From an uncultured Bacteroidales bacterium (lineage in GTDB: Bacteria; Bacteroidota; Bacteroidia; Bacteroidales; Coprobacteraceae): DNA of 47,014 bases. The stretch covers positions 1-47,014 of the forward strand of contig CASFRL010000043.1 of assembly GCA_949297285.1 (NCBI GenBank), written 5' to 3'. Positions within the stretch are counted from its first letter, which is position 1. Each line of letters opens with the position of its first letter. The notes beneath the pieces were generated by a model. The model saw only the letters and a list, made by a program, of their open reading frames with translations, ran no database searches and was not told the origin of the DNA. A program made the position numbers and the translations under genes. Positions 8,066-16,068 of this stretch are shown one piece after another.

Positions 8066-10054
8066 ATGAAAAACGCGAGTATAAAATGTAGTATCATTTT
8101 TTTCAGTTGTTTGTTGTTGTGTCAAAATATGCTTTGGGCACGAGAAGAAATATCTCTGTGTGGTATATGGAAATTTGCTTTGGAGAGAGAGCACAAATCT
8201 TATGATTCGTGGACTGATGGTTTTGATTTCGGACGGGATGTTTCTGTTCCTCATACTTGGAATGTCGAAGATAAGACAGAACGTATATTTGGAAAGGCAT
8301 GGTACGAAAAAACAACAATCGTTCCGACAAGTTGGAAAGGAAAACAGGTGCGTCTTTGCTTTGATGCTGTATATAGGGATGTTATCGTGTGGGTTAACGG
8401 AAAACAGGCCGGAACTCATTCGGGATCGGGCTTTACGGAGTTTTCTTTTGATATATCTCGATTATTGAAATATGGGAAAGAAAATCGTATCACCGTATCG
8501 GTCGATAACTCTTTTTCTGAACATGCATTACCTTATAAAGAAAAATTCGATTGGCCTAATGATGGAGGAATTATTCGACCTGTAAAACTTTTGGCCTTGG
8601 AAAAATCGGCTGTCCGGTCGGCATTTGTGCGTTATGATATTGATTTTGACAATAAATCTGCCCAGATGGATATCGAAGTGAGAAGTTGGAATCCGGAGGT
8701 GAAGAAACTTTCTTACAATGTGATTATAAAAAAATGGAAATCAGAAGATACCATTTTTGAAAAAACATTTGAAGTTGTCCCGCAAAAAGGAATTTCCCAT
8801 TTATTGTTCGATTTAAATGATGTTGAATTATGGCACTTTGATGCGCCTAATTTATATACGCTTGAAATAAAAAGCATACAGAAAGGAGATGAGATCGATT
8901 CCTATAATACCCGTTTCGGAATACGCAAAGTTGAAATAAAAGGAGATACTCTTTTTTTGAATAATGAGCCTGTCCGTTTGCCCGGAATAGAATATATGCC
9001 GGGTAGTTATCCGGAGTTTGGTATGGCTGAACCGTTGTGGGTTATGGAAAAGGCCGTCGAGCAAATAAAAGAACTGAATTGTGTACTTACCCGCTGTCAT
9101 TGGCAATATGATAAACGCTATTTCGATCTGTTGGATGAAAAAGGTGTTTTGGCACAAGAAGAGATACCTTGGTGGCAGGCTCCAGGAAACTTGACCCCGG
9201 AATTGGAAAATTTGGCTAAATCGCAGATCGATGAAATGATAGAACGCGATTTTAATCATCCTTCAATAATCTCATGGGGAGTGAGCAATGAGGTATTTTA
9301 TAATACAGACAAAGATATTTATCGAAGATTGATCCGGTATGCTAAAGATTATGATTCCGGACGATTTGTGACAGTTGTTTCCAATGAAATATTTGATAGA
9401 CTTGAAAATGATGAATCTCTTTTGGGAGATATCCCTACTTGGAATGATTATACAGGGACATGGCATGGAAAGAGCCGAGAAGAAACTCCCGATAAACTGG
9501 CTTTGATTAACAATAGGGCATTAAAAGGACGACCTTTGCTGATTACAGAACATGGATTGTGTGAACCTCGATTTGTAGGAGCAGATGCACGTAGGGTTGT
9601 AGAGATGACGTATCATTATGACCAGTGGGCAAAAAATAAGTTTATAATTGGTGTCATTTATTTTTCATTGAACGATTACCGTACACATGTAGGAGAAGCC
9701 GGCTTCGGGCGATATAAATCTCGAGTGCACGGATTATCTTCGATGTGGTTCGATAAAAAACCTTCATTTCAAGTATACAAAGGTTTAGCAGCTCCTATAT
9801 ATGTGGAAAATTTGCATATACAAGCATCTGGAGAAAAAGCCCAAGTCGTTTTACGGGTAAAGAATGATCTGCCTTCTTATACTTTAAAGCGGTATACGGT
9901 ATGCTGGAAAACTGTTGGTGGAACAAAGAAAATAGAGTTGCCCGACTTGAAACCGGGAGAACAATATACATTCGAAATTGACGGGTTAAATCCTCTACAA
10001 CGTCCGGATGTGAAAGTTTTCAGACCGACAGGATATTTAGTTACGGAATATTAA
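8066..10054 (+). CDS. GH2 glycoside hydrolase (beta-galactosidase/beta-glucuronidase type)
   Basis: A 662-residue exported enzyme with the classic three-domain GH2 core: sugar-binding jelly roll (~25-180; VIVWVNGKQAG), Ig-like domain (~185-290) and TIM barrel (~295-590). The acid/base is Glu409 in WGVSNEVF and the nucleophile Glu495 in LLITEHGL. A short beta C-terminal domain closes the protein. The length is that of compact GH2 beta-glucuronidases and beta-galactosidases rather than the ~1000-residue LacZ type. Whether it removes galactose or glucuronic acid cannot be told from the motifs. The start is ATG 8066, 5 bp after the lyase stop; an earlier in-frame TTG would overlap the lyase gene. 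The GH30 gene follows after 3 bp. Confidence 0.87.
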   Translation: MKNASIKCSIIFFSCLLLCQNMLWAREEISLCGIWKFALEREHKSYDSWTDGFDFGRDVSVPHTWNVEDKTERIFGKAWYEKTTIVPTSWKGKQVRLCFDAVYRDVIVWVNGKQAGTHSGSGFTEFSFDISRLLKYGKENRITVSVDNSFSEHALPYKEKFDWPNDGGIIRPVKLLALEKSAVRSAFVRYDIDFDNKSAQMDIEVRSWNPEVKKLSYNVIIKKWKSEDTIFEKTFEVVPQKGISHLLFDLNDVELWHFDAPNLYTLEIKSIQKGDEIDSYNTRFGIRKVEIKGDTLFLNNEPVRLPGIEYMPGSYPEFGMAEPLWVMEKAVEQIKELNCVLTRCHWQYDKRYFDLLDEKGVLAQEEIPWWQAPGNLTPELENLAKSQIDEMIERDFNHPSIISWGVSNEVFYNTDKDIYRRLIRYAKDYDSGRFVTVVSNEIFDRLENDESLLGDIPTWNDYTGTWHGKSREETPDKLALINNRALKGRPLLITEHGLCEPRFVGADARRVVEMTYHYDQWAKNKFIIGVIYFSLNDYRTHVGEAGFGRYKSRVHGLSSMWFDKKPSFQVYKGLAAPIYVENLHIQASGEKAQVVLRVKNDLPSYTLKRYTVCWKTVGGTKKIELPDLKPGEQYTFEIDGLNPLQRPDVKVFRPTGYLVTEY

Positions 10055-10057
10055 AAC

Positions 10058-11650
10058 ATGGATGTTATGAGAAAATTGGTATTATCGATTCTTGCCTGCG
10101 GTTTGTTTACCGTTGCTAATTCAAGAGAGAATACGGTTATTGTATTCCCGGATGAAATACATCAGACGATTCATAGTTTTGGAGCTTCCGATTGTTGGCG
10201 TACTCAGTATATCGGAAAAAATTGGCCATTAGAAAAACGAAATGCCATTGCCGATTACCTTTTCAGCACCGATTTCGATAAAAATGGAAATCCTAAGGGA
10301 ATAGGATTATCCCTTTGGCGTTTCAATATCGGTTCGGGAAGTCATGAGGCAGGAGAAAAAGGTGGTGTCGCTTCGGAATGGCGGAGAACGGAATGTTTTT
10401 TAGATTCTTTAGGTAGCTGGGATTGGTCGAAACAGGAAGGACAGAGATGGTTTTTACAAGCTGCCCGGGATAGGAAAGTACCTTATACGCTGGGATTCTC
10501 TATTTCGGCTCCTGTATTTATGTCAAAAAACGGAATGGCGCGAGCCAGCGAACCTACCCCTTATGCTAATCTGAAACCTGATAAATATATCGATTATGCT
10601 CATTTTATGGCCGTTGTTTGTGAAAAGTTGAAATTAGATTATTTAAGTCCTATCAATGAACCTCAATGGAATTGGATTCATGCCGGACAAGAAGGTATGC
10701 AAATGACCAATGAAGAGTGCAGCCGTTTGATTCATTGTCTGGATAAAGAGTTGAAAAAAACTAATGCGACTACCCGTGTCGTTTTTGGTGAGGCCGGATG
10801 TATAAATTATTTGTATGAGTTGGTCAAAGATAATCCGTTAAGAAGCAATCAGATAGAAGAAATTTTTGCTGATAATGGGAAATATAGTATATCCGGATTA
10901 AACCGTGTTGCACCAATAATATCGGGACATTCTTATTGGTCTACATGGCCGACAGATTCATTGATCAGTTGGAGAAAACGTTTAGATCGTACGATAAAAA
11001 AAGAGTTGCCCGGGACAATTTATTGGCAGACCGAGTATTGTCCTATGGAAAAAAATGACGATAATCCTTATGGCGGTGGTAAACGGGATATCGGGATGAA
11101 TACGGCATTATATGTGGCGCGTGTTATTCATTGTGATTTAGTGTATGCAAATGCTGCATCTTGGCAATTTTGGACCGCTTTTTCGGAATGGGATTATAAA
11201 GATGGTTTAATTTATATCGATGACGGGTTATCTCCACAAGGAGCCAATTCTTCAAATAATCCGTTAGTGGAAACATGTAAAAATGACGGAGTATATCGGG
11301 TCTCGAAATTGATGTGGGCTTTAGGTAATTACAGTTTGTTTGTCCGTCCCGGGATGCAGCGTATATCTGCTGTAATAGATGGAGTTTCAGATGAAGAATC
11401 GATGCGATCATTAATGGTATCGGCCTATAAAGATCCGAAATCTGAAAAAATGGTTTTGGTATTTATAAATTTTGGACAAGAGGAAAATATTCTAAATATT
11501 CAATGGGGAAGAGATCGGAAGACATCTTCCATAAAATATAAGAAGTACGTGACTTCTGAGGACTGTGATTTGTCATATAACGGAGAAGTCAACGATAAAG
11601 TTGTTATTCCTGCTCGTTCGTTAGTTACTTTGGTCGCTGAAATAAAATAA
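10058..11650 (+). CDS. GH30 glycoside hydrolase (second copy, no sorting domain)
   Basis: A 530-residue exported protein (signal peptide ends near ANS). GH30 barrel with acid/base Glu201 in INEPQW and nucleophile Glu326 in YWQTEY, then the usual beta-domain. It resembles the partial GH30 at the left edge but ends after the beta-domain (LVTLVAEIK), without the T9SS tail. The two may therefore act in different places: the first at the surface, this one in the periplasm. GH30 endo-beta-1,6-galactanases are the closest remembered relatives; specificity is inferred. ATG 10067 is an alternative start giving a shorter signal peptide. It lies 3 bp after the GH2 gene. Confidence 0.86.
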   Translation: MDVMRKLVLSILACGLFTVANSRENTVIVFPDEIHQTIHSFGASDCWRTQYIGKNWPLEKRNAIADYLFSTDFDKNGNPKGIGLSLWRFNIGSGSHEAGEKGGVASEWRRTECFLDSLGSWDWSKQEGQRWFLQAARDRKVPYTLGFSISAPVFMSKNGMARASEPTPYANLKPDKYIDYAHFMAVVCEKLKLDYLSPINEPQWNWIHAGQEGMQMTNEECSRLIHCLDKELKKTNATTRVVFGEAGCINYLYELVKDNPLRSNQIEEIFADNGKYSISGLNRVAPIISGHSYWSTWPTDSLISWRKRLDRTIKKELPGTIYWQTEYCPMEKNDDNPYGGGKRDIGMNTALYVARVIHCDLVYANAASWQFWTAFSEWDYKDGLIYIDDGLSPQGANSSNNPLVETCKNDGVYRVSKLMWALGNYSLFVRPGMQRISAVIDGVSDEESMRSLMVSAYKDPKSEKMVLVFINFGQEENILNIQWGRDRKTSSIKYKKYVTSEDCDLSYNGEVNDKVVIPARSLVTLVAEIK

Positions 11651-11661
11651 TATTTTACGTT

Positions 11662-13407
11662 ATGAATAAAATAAATATTTGCATTGTTATTGGTTTATTC
11701 TTCGGAATGATGAATGGCGTATCTGCTCAAATGAAGCGTGTGAAAGAGTCGTGTATTGCATCGTTTCGTATGCCTTTGCCTCCTCCTGATTTTAAACCGA
11801 AGTTGGAAGATTTGAATGGCGATGGAAAACCGGAAGCCATTTATTCGATGACAGGAGACAGCATCCCTATTTTGTGGATCGATGATGATGGCGATATGCA
11901 ATGGAATGATATCGAGGGCGATATGAATAATGATTGTTTGTTGATAGATCGAAATAAAGATGGTGTGTATGGGGGAGATGGAGACTTGGTTATCGATTGG
12001 GTTGACAGTAATGATGACGGGAAAGCCGATTTGCAGATTGTGATGGATTATCCGGCTGTGCATGCAACAGAAGTTTGGCCGAATGGGCATGTAATGATCT
12101 TGCTGGACACCGATAAGGATAATATCTTTAACTATATCGATTGGAATACCTATCAGATAAAGAGCTGGAATAAAAGTGGAAGAGCGGCTTTTTATACCGA
12201 TTATAGCGGTCAGTCGGCATTTACCAAAATGCATGTGGCAACTTATAATATGGGAGACTTGAGGCTTAATTGGGAAAATCCTTTTTTATTTTATGATCCC
12301 GATAAAGATGGGCTTTCGGAAATGGCTGTCCGTTTATTGGATTCTCCCAGCACTAAAGATAAAAATGCATCTTGGAATGATTATGTGAATATGCAATTAG
12401 AAGGGGTAATCGATTGGGTCTCAATTTCTGTGGATTTGGATAATGATAATGCTCCGGGAAATGATTTCGATTTTGATTTTACTTTAGGGCTTCGTGGCGG
12501 AGGATTTGATTATATGGATCAAGTGCATGTATTTAAAAACATGAGGGGTTTACCCGAAGCGGATAAGTTCTTTATGGATCCGCGTTGGCGTCAGATGAAC
12601 GAACTGATTTATCCGGATCACGAAAATGCTTTTGATTTGATTTTCAATAGAGGTAAATGGGAAAGTGCTCATTTTGTTTATGATGAAGATGATGATTGTC
12701 ACCGTTGGGAACGTGTCGAGTTTTATGAAGCTCGTGATCCGTTTAAGGTAGGAGCTGGAAACGGAGGGTTAGATCACAATACTCAGGCTGATGCTGCCGG
12801 AGACCGAGGTGAATGGGATATGGACTGTTCGGGTAAGGGAAATTTGTATATTAGTCCTTTGGATGGACGGTTACATTTATATGGAGCCGAGTGGGGTTGT
12901 TGGCGCATAGATCAAAATACAGAATATTATCAAGGTTGGGATCGTCTCTGGATTAATAAAAATCCTAAAAAATTTGCAACGGTGAAATATTCTGATAAAA
13001 ATGGGAATGGATTTTTGGATTATGTCGAATATGATATGGACGGAGATGGACAATTTGAGACAGTGTTTGACTTGGATGCTTTAGGAATCGATGATAAAGC
13101 GACATTAATCGATATCTCTAAATTTTCGTATTCTGATTATACTAAAATGATGAAACGCATGTCTGACGGTATATGGAATCGTGCTCAGGCAGCTATACGT
13201 GTAGCTCATAAATATGGGTTGAATACTTCTTGGTATGCCTGGTGGATGGAGGCTCTTTCGGTGAGAGAAAAATATCATCGTGGATATTGGTTGCAGTATT
13301 ATTTATTTCAAGACTTGATGAATTATAGCCTCCGTATGAAAGATGAAGATATGCAGCGAAAAATTATTACTGCATATTGTAGCGGAAATTGGGAAAATCT
13401 ACTTTAA
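11662..13407 (+). CDS. Secreted protein of unknown function with many Asp-rich calcium-loop motifs
   Basis: I do not recognise a named family. The protein has 581 residues and a signal peptide ending GVSAQ. The first half carries repeated acidic loops of the EF-hand/dockerin/thrombospondin-3 sort: DLNGDGK, DDDGDM, DRNKDG, DSNDDGK, DTDKDN, DPDKDG and DLDNDN. More follow later (DKNGNG, DMDGDGQ). These would bind several calcium ions. The C-terminal ~110 residues lack such loops and look helical and aromatic-rich (WYAWWMEAL, YWLQYYLF). It may be a calcium-stabilised glycan-binding protein or an unclassified enzyme. Its place between GH30 and sulfatase genes, with 11- and 14-bp gaps, makes a role in the same glycan pathway likely. 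Confidence 0.75.
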   Translation: MNKINICIVIGLFFGMMNGVSAQMKRVKESCIASFRMPLPPPDFKPKLEDLNGDGKPEAIYSMTGDSIPILWIDDDGDMQWNDIEGDMNNDCLLIDRNKDGVYGGDGDLVIDWVDSNDDGKADLQIVMDYPAVHATEVWPNGHVMILLDTDKDNIFNYIDWNTYQIKSWNKSGRAAFYTDYSGQSAFTKMHVATYNMGDLRLNWENPFLFYDPDKDGLSEMAVRLLDSPSTKDKNASWNDYVNMQLEGVIDWVSISVDLDNDNAPGNDFDFDFTLGLRGGGFDYMDQVHVFKNMRGLPEADKFFMDPRWRQMNELIYPDHENAFDLIFNRGKWESAHFVYDEDDDCHRWERVEFYEARDPFKVGAGNGGLDHNTQADAAGDRGEWDMDCSGKGNLYISPLDGRLHLYGAEWGCWRIDQNTEYYQGWDRLWINKNPKKFATVKYSDKNGNGFLDYVEYDMDGDGQFETVFDLDALGIDDKATLIDISKFSYSDYTKMMKRMSDGIWNRAQAAIRVAHKYGLNTSWYAWWMEALSVREKYHRGYWLQYYLFQDLMNYSLRMKDEDMQRKIITAYCSGNWENLL

Positions 13408-13421
13408 ATATTGGAGCCTTT

Positions 13422-14942
13422 ATGAAAAACACAACTCCTTTTTCTGCTTTATTCCCGGTAGCCGGACTATTATCTTTCTCTTTCGCGGTAGAAGCGCAGA
13501 CACGCCCGAATATCGTTTTCATTGTTATAGATGATTACGGATGGGCAGATGTTGGATATAATGGAAGTCGTTTTTATGAAACGCCCAATATCGACAAGCT
13601 TTCTGCGGAAGGAATGATTTTTACGGATGGATATGCTGCCGCACCGATAAGTTCGCCTACAAGAGTAAGCATAATGACCGGAAAGAATCCTGCACGGACA
13701 GGTATTACCGACTGGATTCCGGGATATCAATATGGCCTTGACCAACAGCGATTGAGTAAATATAAAATGTTGGCTCCCGAGATGCCGTTGAATATGCCGC
13801 TCGAAGAAGTTACTATCGGTGAAGCCTTAAAAGAGCAGGGGTATAAGACATTTTATGTCGGAAAATGGCATTGTTGTGAAGACTCTTTATTCTATCCTCA
13901 GTATCAGGGATTTGATGTAAATATAGGTGGCTGGATGATGGGACGTCCTAATGGCGATATGCGTAAAAATGGTGGACGGGGAGCCTATTTCTCTCCATAT
14001 CACAACCCTATGTTGCCGGATGGACCGGATGGCGAGTATCTGACAGATCGTTTGGGGAATGAATGTTTGAAATTGATAGATTCGGCCGGGGAATCTCCAT
14101 TTTTCCTTTTCTTTTCATTTTATGCCGTACATACTCCGATAGAAGCAAAACCTGAGGTTACGAAATATTTCGAAGATAAGGCCCGGAAAATGGGATTGGA
14201 TACGATTTCTCCGTTTACAACAGATAAAGACTGGATACGTAATGCTCCTTATAAAGCGTGGCATTGGAAAGAACGCACGGTACAAAATGATGCAGAATAT
14301 GCTGCATTGATTTGGAGTATGGATGAAAATGTCGGAAAAGTATTGGATTACCTGAAGAAAAAAGGATTGTATGATAATACGGTTGTCTGTCTACTTTCAG
14401 ACAATGGCGGTCTATCTACGGCCGAAGGGTCTCCTACCTGCAATTTCCCGTTGCGAGGCGGAAAAGGTTGGTTGTATGAGGGAGGAATACGAGTCCCTTA
14501 TATTATTCGGATTCCGGGAAGCGTTGGGACAGTTTGTCATACCCCGGTTTCTTCTACCGATTTTTATCCGACGATATTAGACCTTACGGGAACCGATTTA
14601 AAACCTGAGCAACATAAAGATGGTGTAAGTCTTGTACCTTTGTTGAAAGGTGATACGACATTTGACCGTGGAGCAGTTTATTTTCATTATCCGCATTATG
14701 GAGGCAAGGGTGATACCCCTGCTGGAGCTATACGGCAAGGAGATTATAAATTGATATGGTTTTATGAAGATAATCATGTAGAATTGTATAATTTAAGGAA
14801 AGATATCTCCGAGAAAGAAAATCTGGCGGAAGTGGAGTGGGAAAGAGCACATTCTTTATGGAATAGATTACAGGAATATCTTCGTTCGTGCGGGGCAAAA
14901 ATGCCGGTATATAACCCGAATTATAAAGATGTGAAACATTGA
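13422..14942 (+). CDS. Sulfatase, family S1, Ser-type formylglycine
   Basis: A 506-residue exported sulfatase (signal peptide ends AVEAQ). The S1 signature SSPTR places the formylglycine precursor at Ser77, so activation needs a radical-SAM maturase of the anSME type, not encoded here. Metal-site residues are visible in VIDDYGW (Asp37, Asp38) and LSDNGG; YVGKWH carries the Lys/His pair. A smaller C-terminal domain contains HYGGKG and the substrate-facing loops. The exact sulfated sugar is not predictable by eye. ATG 13422 was chosen: an earlier in-frame ATG (13389) would overlap the previous gene and lacks a signal peptide. It implies that the target glycan carries sulfate esters, for example mucin, glycosaminoglycan or algal material. 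Confidence 0.9.
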   Translation: MKNTTPFSALFPVAGLLSFSFAVEAQTRPNIVFIVIDDYGWADVGYNGSRFYETPNIDKLSAEGMIFTDGYAAAPISSPTRVSIMTGKNPARTGITDWIPGYQYGLDQQRLSKYKMLAPEMPLNMPLEEVTIGEALKEQGYKTFYVGKWHCCEDSLFYPQYQGFDVNIGGWMMGRPNGDMRKNGGRGAYFSPYHNPMLPDGPDGEYLTDRLGNECLKLIDSAGESPFFLFFSFYAVHTPIEAKPEVTKYFEDKARKMGLDTISPFTTDKDWIRNAPYKAWHWKERTVQNDAEYAALIWSMDENVGKVLDYLKKKGLYDNTVVCLLSDNGGLSTAEGSPTCNFPLRGGKGWLYEGGIRVPYIIRIPGSVGTVCHTPVSSTDFYPTILDLTGTDLKPEQHKDGVSLVPLLKGDTTFDRGAVYFHYPHYGGKGDTPAGAIRQGDYKLIWFYEDNHVELYNLRKDISEKENLAEVEWERAHSLWNRLQEYLRSCGAKMPVYNPNYKDVKH

Positions 14943-14955
14943 AATATATTATGCC

Positions 14956-16068
14956 ATGAAATTAAGATATATATTCGTATTGGTCTGCATTTTGCTTGTG
15001 AAAAAAATAGATGCTGTAACTGCAACAATTCCTCCCGATTCGTTGATGAGCGTGATGAAACGTGTTGCTGATTGGCAAATTACAGATTATCCCCGGCATT
15101 TGCATAAATGGACTCATACCCCTGTGATGTGGACAAACGGAGTGATGTATATCGGAATGGCAGAATGGGCTTCGTTATGGAAAGACGATTCATATTTTGA
15201 ATGGTTAAAGGAAATTGCGGCAAAAGAACGGTGGCATCCGGCAAAAGGGATGTATTTTGCTGATGACATTTGTGTGTCGCAGTTGTATTGCCAATTGTAT
15301 GAAAAATATAAAGATCCGATAATGCTGCAACCGACAGAAGCCCGTTTGGAGTGGGTAATGAATCATCCTTCAAAAGCGGAGCTTACCTATGAAGCTCCGC
15401 ATTCTCATGATCGTTGGTGTTGGTGCGATGCTCTATTTATGGCTCCTACCGTGTATGCCCGTATGGGAAAGATTTCCGGAAATAAACGGTATTGGGATTT
15501 TATGGAAAAAGAATTTTGGGAAACTGTAAATCTTTTGTATGACCCGAAAGAACACCTTTTTTATCGGGATACACGCTATTTTTCGATGCAAGAAAAAAAT
15601 GGGGCTCCTGTCTTTTGGGGACGAGGCAATGGCTGGGTAGTCGGAGCCTTGACAATAATTATAGATCAGTTACCAGACAATTATCCAACACGGCTTAAAT
15701 ATGTAGAACTATACCAACAACTTATGAAGAGAGTTGCCAAACTGCAAGACAAAGAGGGATATTGGCATGCCAGTATGCTCGATATGGATACGTATAAGAT
15801 GCCCGAAACAAGTTCTTCTTCCTTTTTTGTATATGGTTTGGCTTGGGGAATCCGTCGTGGATATTTGTCAGAAAAAGAGTTTCTCCCTATTATGGAGAAA
15901 GGATGGAATGCTCTTGTGAAGGCTGTGCATCCGAATGGAAAATTGGGTTGGGTGCAAGCAATAGGTTCTGATCCGCAAAAAGGGTCGGCAGATATGACAG
16001 AAGTATATGGAACAGGTGCATTTTTAATGGCTGGTTCAGAAATTTACAGAATGGTTACTGAAAAATGA
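14956..16068 (+). CDS. GH105 unsaturated uronyl hydrolase
   Basis: A 370-residue (alpha/alpha)6-barrel enzyme with an N-terminal export signal. It carries the GH105 hallmarks RWCWCDALFMAP (catalytic Asp158), FADDICVSQLY and FWGRGNGW. GH105 enzymes hydrate and release 4,5-unsaturated galacturonate or glucuronate from the non-reducing end of oligosaccharides produced by lyases, consistent with the lyase-like gene at 6114. The length is typical of the family. The stop overlaps the GH59 start by 4 bp (ATGA), suggesting translational coupling. Confidence 0.92.
   Translation: MKLRYIFVLVCILLVKKIDAVTATIPPDSLMSVMKRVADWQITDYPRHLHKWTHTPVMWTNGVMYIGMAEWASLWKDDSYFEWLKEIAAKERWHPAKGMYFADDICVSQLYCQLYEKYKDPIMLQPTEARLEWVMNHPSKAELTYEAPHSHDRWCWCDALFMAPTVYARMGKISGNKRYWDFMEKEFWETVNLLYDPKEHLFYRDTRYFSMQEKNGAPVFWGRGNGWVVGALTIIIDQLPDNYPTRLKYVELYQQLMKRVAKLQDKEGYWHASMLDMDTYKMPETSSSSFFVYGLAWGIRRGYLSEKEFLPIMEKGWNALVKAVHPNGKLGWVQAIGSDPQKGSADMTEVYGTGAFLMAGSEIYRMVTEK

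Noticed and set aside
13389..13421. Upstream start for the sulfatase
   Set aside because: It would overlap the previous gene and place non-signal residues before a good signal peptide at ATG 13422.
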